From an uncultured Lachnospiraceae bacterium (GTDB lineage: Bacteria > Bacillota > Clostridia > Lachnospirales > Lachnospiraceae), in the NCBI GenBank assembly GCA_910584915.1, contig CAJUDM010000004.1:132193-196192 (forward strand): a stretch of DNA of 64,000 nt, read 5' to 3'. Every line of letters starts with the position of its first letter. Positions within the stretch are counted from its first letter, which is position 1. The notes under the pieces are model-generated. The model was not told the origin of the DNA and did no database searches. It worked only from the letters and a program-made list of their open reading frames with translations. Of the stretch, positions 59,574 to 64,000 are shown piece after piece. The translations under genes were made by a program, and so were the position numbers.

Positions 59574-59601
59574 GCTAAAATAAATTTATTCAAAAATAGA
59601 T

Positions 59602-59798
59602 ATGCCTTACGGTAAGGCGCTGATGATAAGACAGTCGGTATACTTTAACCTTCTGGCAGCGAATTTTGAAAAATACAGTAGAAAATTTCTGGGATTTATG
59701 GACAGGAGAGCGGAACTTTTTCCTCGAAACGGCTGAAAGCCTTTACTGAGGAGAGCAGGGATTTTGAGAATATCGTGCAGAAATATTGTGGTGGTTGA
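59602..59798 (+). pseudogene. possible decayed small gene in the 59.3-59.9 kb gap
   Basis: ATG 59602 opens 44 codons (MPYGKALMIRQSVYFNLLAA...) to TGA 59734. A shifted frame then reads KAFTEESRDFENIVQKYCGG to TGA 59796-59798, directly before a terminator. The pattern suggests a short frameshifted gene, but the family is not recognised and chance is possible. The rest of the gap is the NADAR promoter region. Confidence 0.22.
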
Positions 59799-59810
59799 AA
59801 TAAGGGAAAA

Positions 59811-59855
59811 GCCTCTGAAAGCATGGGATAAGAAGTGCTTTCAGGGGCTTTTTTT
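59811..59855 (+). terminator. strong terminator before the cyclophilin gene
   Basis: GCCTCTGAAAGCA (59811-59823) pairs with TGCTTTCAGGGGC (59836-59848), then seven Ts. It serves rightward transcription, although no confident gene is upstream. Confidence 0.85.
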
Positions 59856-59864
59856 GGAGAAGTT

Positions 59865-60386
59865 TCAAAGCCGCTCCGGTTCCGGATACTCTATCCCGAA
59901 ACAATCCACAGATACACTCTGCATTATCTGATCTTCCAATGGTCGGTCAGAATGATCGGTAGCTGTCTCAGCGATCTTGTTCACCACATCCATACCTTCT
60001 ATCACTTTTCCGAATGCGGCATAGGAGCCGTCCAGGTGTGGGCTTGTCCTGTGCATAATGAAAAACTGGCTGCCGGCTGAGTCAGGGTGCATGGAGCGCG
60101 CCATGGACAGAACGCCTTCGGTGTGTTTTAAGTTGTTTTCAAATCCATTGATGGCAAATTCGCCGGGGATAGAATAACCGGGACCGCCGGTACCGGTACC
60201 GTTCGGATCGCCGCCCTGAATCATAAAGCCTTTGATGACGCGGTGAAAGATCAGTCCGTCATAAAATTTTTTTTGGATCAGGGAGATAAAGTTGTTTACG
60301 GAGACAGGGGCGATCTCGGGGTATAGTTCCGCTTTGATCACGCCTCCGTCCGCCATGGTAAAAGTTACGATCGGATTTTGTGCCAT
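59865..60386 (-). CDS. cyclophilin-type peptidyl-prolyl isomerase
   Basis: A 173-residue cytoplasmic cyclophilin catalysing proline isomerisation. Blocks: VNNFISLIQKKFYDGLIFHRVIKGFMIQGGDPNGTGTGGPGY (the catalytic Arg lies in FHRV), LSMARSMHPDSAGSQFFIMH and YAAFGKVIEGMDVVNKI. No signal peptide. Complete single-domain protein. It is convergent with a terminator and divergent from a GNAT gene; the spacer holds TATAATAT-N6-ATATTATA (60421-60442). Confidence 0.93.
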   Translation of the reverse strand: MAQNPIVTFTMADGGVIKAELYPEIAPVSVNNFISLIQKKFYDGLIFHRVIKGFMIQGGDPNGTGTGGPGYSIPGEFAINGFENNLKHTEGVLSMARSMHPDSAGSQFFIMHRTSPHLDGSYAAFGKVIEGMDVVNKIAETATDHSDRPLEDQIMQSVSVDCFGIEYPEPERL

Positions 60387-60534
60387 TTGAGTATATTCCT
60401 TTCTGTGATAATATGTGATATATAATATTGGAAGATATTATATCAGCGCCGAGCGAGCGGGTGTGCAGCGCGAAGCGCATTATACCTGAAAGACATGATA
60501 TAATAAAATATATGTTTCGTAAAGGGATATTGGA

Positions 60535-61359
60535 GTGATCGTCAAAATAATTTTGGAGGAAGAACTGAATACGGAGGAACTTGGAAAGCTGGAGAGCCTG
60601 TTTCAGGAGACGGACAGGGATATTCTGCGTGATTTTTTGATCCTGACAGACAGCCCGGAGCTCGCCTGTATCTGCAGAAAGCTGGACATGGCGGTGGCGG
60701 CAGTGATGCCGGGGGAGCAGGAGGAGGCTTTCGGCGGAAATGCCGGTACCTGCGGCGCCGGGGATTTTCCGGGGATTTCCTATGCGGTGACGGACATTGA
60801 GGATCTGGACGAAAAGTATCTGAAGCGGATCTGGCAGCGGTATCGGGGCATTCCGTGGAGGATCTGTGAGACGGACAGGTGTGTTGTGCGGGAGACGGTA
60901 TTGGAAGATGTGGAGAGTTTTTATGAGATCTACCGGGACAGGGAGATTACGAGATATATGGAAGATCTGTTTGAGGACAGGGAGAAGGAAAGACAGTATA
61001 TCAGGGACTATATAGAGAAGGTATACGGTTTTTACGGGTTCGGCATGTGGACTGTCTGTCTGAAGGGAACCGGGGAAGTGATCGGCAGGGCAGGGCTCTC
61101 CATGCGGGAAGGGTTTGATGAGCCGGAACTGGGCTATGTGATAGGAAAAAAGTGGCAGAGGAGGGGGATCGCGGAGGAGGTATGCCGGGAGATCCTCTCT
61201 TATGGCAGGGAGGAACTTGGTTTTGAAAAGGTGAGGGTTCTGATGCATCCGGATAATAAAGCGTCGGAACGCTTGTGCCATAAGCTGGGGTTTGTCTGTA
61301 CAGGGGAAGAAGAACTGGGGGGAGCTGCCTATAGTAAATATATAATTCATTTGAACTGA
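60535..61359 (+). CDS. GNAT-family N-acetyltransferase with an N-terminal extension
   Basis: A 274-residue protein from GTG 60535. Residues 1-115 form an uncharacterised alpha/beta part (LGKLESLFQETDRDILRDFLIL, then a Cys/Gly-rich stretch). Residues about 120-274 are a GNAT domain of the RimJ/RimL type: CVVRETVLEDVESFYEIY, GEVIGRAGLSMREG, ELGYVIGKKWQRRGIAEEV with the acetyl-CoA loop, and KVRVLMHPDNKASERLCHKLGF. The acetyl acceptor is unknown. The N-terminal part resembles an HAD-like remnant seen in some Lachnospiraceae acetyltransferases, an uncertain reading. Confidence 0.8.
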   Translation: MIVKIILEEELNTEELGKLESLFQETDRDILRDFLILTDSPELACICRKLDMAVAAVMPGEQEEAFGGNAGTCGAGDFPGISYAVTDIEDLDEKYLKRIWQRYRGIPWRICETDRCVVRETVLEDVESFYEIYRDREITRYMEDLFEDREKERQYIRDYIEKVYGFYGFGMWTVCLKGTGEVIGRAGLSMREGFDEPELGYVIGKKWQRRGIAEEVCREILSYGREELGFEKVRVLMHPDNKASERLCHKLGFVCTGEEELGGAAYSKYIIHLN

Positions 61360-61521
61360 GGAATACCTGCAAAAATATTGTAAGTTTCATTCGGCATGCC
61401 GGATTGAAAAAATTTTGTATAGGAGTATAAAATATAATCGGGCAAAGATCGTAATGTTTGACAAAGATAATAAAATATTTCTGAAAAGTTTGGCAGATAT
61501 GGCAAAATTGCAAATACACTG

Positions 61522-61550
61522 TTGACAGCGTAAAAATATGGTGTTAGACT
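61522..61550 (+). promoter_or_regulatory. promoter in the amt leader
   Basis: TTGACA (61522-61527), 17 bases, TAGACT (61545-61550). Transcription would start near 61557 and meet a terminator within about 45 bases. Confidence 0.6.
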
Positions 61551-61570
61551 TGCGGTTAACAAAGGCAAAG

Positions 61571-61603
61571 GCGCTTTGAGAATCATTCTCAGAGCGCTTT
61601 TTT
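61571..61603 (+). terminator. leader terminator before amt
   Basis: GCGCTTTGAGAAT (61571-61583) pairs with ATTCTCAGAGCGC (61585-61597) including one G-U pair, then six Ts. Between promoter and amt (247 bases before the start) it looks like an attenuator or the end of a very short RNA. The remainder of 61360-61849 shows no gene. Confidence 0.8.
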
Positions 61604-61849
61604 CGTTGTACGAAACAAGATTGCACCGGGGCGAAAGCCGGCTGCCCCGAAGTGTGAAATTGTGACAGGAAGCGTGAAAATACGTGAAGGAAAACTTGCA
61701 GACAAGGGCTGAAACACTGCTTTTTGGGCGGCGTTACAAGAAAAAAAGCGTTTGCAGAGCAGGGCAGAGATGAGTTGCTGTACGATGAGCGGCGATACTG
61801 GCAAAAAGCGGAGATTCACGCGGAAAAATTTCAGAAAAGAGGGAGTATT

Positions 61850-63640
61850 ATGACAGAAGAAATCATGAGTGTAATGAATGGTCAGATATTCGGCGTCTGG
61901 TTTTTGATCGGCGCCGCACTGGTATTCTGGATGCAGGCCGGCTTTGCGATGGTGGAGACCGGTTTCACAAGAGCCAAGAATGCGGGAAATATCCTGATGA
62001 AGAATCTGATGGATTTCTGCATCGGCACGGTGGTGTTTATTCTGATCGGTTTCGGGCTTCTGCTCGGTGAAGATATGCTTGGGCTGATCGGCAAACCTGG
62101 CTTTGATATTTTTACGGCATATGAGAGTTTTGACTGGTCCAACTTTGTGTTCAACCTTGTATTTTGTGCGACCACGGCGACCATTGTATCGGGCGCCATG
62201 GCCGAGAGGACAAAGTTTATATCCTACTGTGTTTATTCCGCGATCATCTCCGCGGTGATCTACCCGATCGAGGCACACTGGATCTGGGGCGGCGGTTTTC
62301 TGGCGCAGATGGGCTTCCACGATTTTGCAGGCTCCTGTGCGATACATATGGTGGGCGGCATTTCGGCACTGATCGGAGCGAAGATGCTCGGTCCCAGGAT
62401 CGGAAAGTTCGGAAAAGATAAAGATGGCAGGATCGTGAAAGTGAACGCCTTTCCGGGGCATAACCTGCCGATCGGCTGTCTGGGCGTATTTATCCTGTGG
62501 TTGGGGTGGTACGGCTTTAACGGGGCGGCGGCGACGACTGTGGAGCAGCTGGGTTCTATTTTCGTGACGACGACGATCGCTCCGGCGGTGGCGACGGTGG
62601 TGTGCATGGTCTTTACCTGGCTCAAATACGGTAAGCCCGATGTTTCCATGTGTCTGAACGCTTCCCTGGCGGGGCTGGTGGCGATCACGGCGCCCTGCGA
62701 TGTGACGGATGCCTTCGGCGCGATCGCGATCGGTTCTGTTGCGGGCCTTCTGGTGGTGTTCGGCGTCTGGTTTCTGGACTATAAGCTGCGCGTGGATGAT
62801 CCGGTTGGCGCGGTGGCGGTGCACTGCTTAAACGGTATCTGGGGAACCCTTTCCGTGGGACTTTTCGCGACAAACACGGCGCCGGGCTACTCCATAGCGA
62901 ATGCGGCGGGAGAGGAACTTGTGGGATTGTTCTACGGCGGCGGCTTTGAGCTGATGGGCCTGCAGCTGATCGGTTTCGCGGCGGTTGCCGGATGGACATT
63001 AGTCACGATCACGCTGGCATTCCTGTTGATCAGGGCGACGCTCGGCCTGAGGGTATCCGAGGAGGAGGAGATCGTGGGCCTGGATGCGACAGAACACGGC
63101 CTGCCCAGCGCTTACTCCGGTTTTGCGATCACGGATATGTCCGCTACGGCTATGGATGTCAATGAGAATACCGATCTGGGTGAGAGCGATTACGACAAGG
63201 CTGGAGACTTTAAAGTGGACAGAGCGATCCCTGTCGTGGCGACGAGCAGCGAGACGGATGCGAACGGCGTGCCGATCTTTAACACGGGGATGCATAAGGT
63301 TTCCATTATCGCCAAACTGGCGCGGTTCGACGCGCTGAAGAAAGCCCTGAACGAGCTGGGTGTGACGGGTATGACCGTGACACAGGTGATGGGCTGCGGC
63401 ATCCAGAAAGGTGCCGGGGAATATTATCGCGGCGTAGAGATGGACGCGACGCTGATGCCGAAGATCAAGGTGGAGGTCATCGTCAGCAAAATACCGGTGG
63501 AGCATGTGATCAAAGCGGTAAAAAAAGCGCTTTATACAGGCCATATCGGAGACGGCAAAATTTTTGTTTACAACGTGCTGAAAGTAGTCAAGGTCCGCAC
63601 GGGCGAGGAAGACTACGAGGCGCTTCAGGATGTCGAGTAG
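61850..63640 (+). CDS. amt: ammonium transporter fused to a PII signalling domain
   Basis: A 596-residue fusion from ATG 61850 (GAGGGAGTATT upstream). Residues about 1-420 are a full Amt channel: VFWMQAGFAMVETGFTRAKNAGNILMKN, AHWIWGGGFL, GSCAIHMVGGISALIGA and LGWYGFNGAA, with the pore histidines in place. A linker with VNENTDLGESDYDKAGD leads to a GlnK/PII domain (about 475-596): KVSIIAKLARFDALKKALNELGVTGMTVTQVMGCG, a T-loop with EYYRGVE, and the C-terminal TGHIGDGKIFVYNV. In most bacteria the two are separate genes; here the regulator is tethered to its channel. Confidence 0.93.
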   Translation: MTEEIMSVMNGQIFGVWFLIGAALVFWMQAGFAMVETGFTRAKNAGNILMKNLMDFCIGTVVFILIGFGLLLGEDMLGLIGKPGFDIFTAYESFDWSNFVFNLVFCATTATIVSGAMAERTKFISYCVYSAIISAVIYPIEAHWIWGGGFLAQMGFHDFAGSCAIHMVGGISALIGAKMLGPRIGKFGKDKDGRIVKVNAFPGHNLPIGCLGVFILWLGWYGFNGAAATTVEQLGSIFVTTTIAPAVATVVCMVFTWLKYGKPDVSMCLNASLAGLVAITAPCDVTDAFGAIAIGSVAGLLVVFGVWFLDYKLRVDDPVGAVAVHCLNGIWGTLSVGLFATNTAPGYSIANAAGEELVGLFYGGGFELMGLQLIGFAAVAGWTLVTITLAFLLIRATLGLRVSEEEEIVGLDATEHGLPSAYSGFAITDMSATAMDVNENTDLGESDYDKAGDFKVDRAIPVVATSSETDANGVPIFNTGMHKVSIIAKLARFDALKKALNELGVTGMTVTQVMGCGIQKGAGEYYRGVEMDATLMPKIKVEVIVSKIPVEHVIKAVKKALYTGHIGDGKIFVYNVLKVVKVRTGEEDYEALQDVE

Positions 63641-63720
63641 GCAGTTCCTAATATCCCTTAGTTAAGGATGAACGGGTAAGGCCCGTCCATCCGCGGGTAT
63701 GCTTTGCAGCCCGTATAAAA

Positions 63721-63776
63721 GCGTGTCCCGGACACGCGGCAGGCTCCCGGCAGGCTTTGCCCGGGAGCCTGCCATA
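63721..63776 (+). terminator. double hairpin terminator after amt
   Basis: GCGTGTCC-C-GGACACGC (63721-63737) is followed at once by a perfect 13-bp stem GGCAGGCTCCCGG/CCGGGAGCCTGCC (63738-63773) and ATATTTT. Confidence 0.8.
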
Positions 63777-63780
63777 TTTT

Positions 63781-63916
63781 GTAACAGTTCAGCCATTCGG
63801 CTAAACTGTTACACTGATGCACACAAAATGCTCCAAAGGCGCATTTTGGCGCCTGCACAACTCGCAAAATCGCTTGCAGAGCGATTTTACTCGCGGAATA
63901 TTGAAAGGCTGAACTG
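63781..63916. repeat. palindromic extragenic element at the window end
   Basis: CAGTTCAGCC (63785-63794) and GGCTGAACTG (63907-63916) bound the element. Inside are stems GTAACAGTTCAGCC/GGCTAAACTGTTAC (one mismatch, 63781-63812), CAAAATGC/GCATTTTG (63824-63848) and AAAATCGCT/AGCGATTTT (63866-63888). No coding sense. The remainder up to 64000 shows nothing supported. Confidence 0.6.
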
Positions 63917-64000
63917 CTGCCATATTTCAGAAATTTTAAAATACCTGTAGGTTTGTCAAACATTTGTTACACTGACAGCAGATAATCCCTTAGCACCTGA

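Noticed and set aside
1..64000. tRNA, rRNA and known riboswitch genes
   Set aside because: Reading both strands by eye I found no tRNA cloverleaf, no rRNA segment and no convincing known aptamer core. A covariance search would be needed to exclude degenerate ones.

Overview
The window reads as chromosomal DNA of an anaerobic Firmicute of the Lachnospiraceae/Clostridia type. This rests on the hprK-glk-murB-rapZ-whiA-HPr gene order, several TTG starts behind strong AGGAGG ribosome sites, many lipoprotein-fed sugar ABC transporters, a CarD-type regulator and rho-independent terminators. No rRNA, tRNA or CRISPR array was seen. The organism is inferred from gene content, not from a marker gene.

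Layout. 1-3 kb: end of an operon with an RbsC-type permease, an SGNH hydrolase and an amidohydrolase. 3-6.4 kb: an AT-rich accessory patch with an XRE regulator, a sigma factor cut off in region 4, a broken LHH-type nuclease toxin next to an intact SUKH immunity gene, an HD protein and an AAA-ATPase-like remnant. 6.5-8.7 kb: hflK-hflC. 8.9-14.3 kb: a ChvE/MmsAB-like sugar importer with a row of six hairpins behind the binding-protein gene and two tandem permeases. 14.4-16.6 kb: an ABC exporter and a MATE remnant. 16.6-24.4 kb: a GntR-controlled sugar regulon (PfkB kinase, class II aldolase, MglBAC-like importer, aldo/keto reductase) with three identical TGTACGTACA palindromes. 24.6-32.7 kb: carD-like gene, pyrG, an FtsH with a very long disordered tail, an orphan AT-rich gene and uvrC. 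33-39.3 kb: hprK, glk, a 102-bp tandem repeat, murB, rapZ, whiA, a Crh-like HPr lacking the active histidine, and fba. 39.5-44.6 kb: an alanine/sodium symporter, an unknown membrane protein between two copies of a structured 210-bp repeat, and a MATE transporter.

44.7-59.3 kb is the most interesting part. A LacI regulator fused to a PfkB kinase is divergent from a BMP-type nucleoside ABC importer, an ADP-ribosylglycohydrolase and a second PfkB kinase. Beyond a discoidin-like gene, a convergent operon on the other strand encodes a NADAR protein, a NUDIX/NrtR-like protein and three radical SAM proteins, behind a perfect consensus promoter. Both units contain families that act on ADP-ribose, NAD or nucleoside glycosidic bonds. 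I propose a salvage or modification pathway for a ribosylated compound, which is inference.

59.8-64 kb: a cyclophilin, a GNAT protein and an Amt ammonium channel fused to a PII domain, with a promoter-terminator leader before it and a palindromic extragenic element after it.
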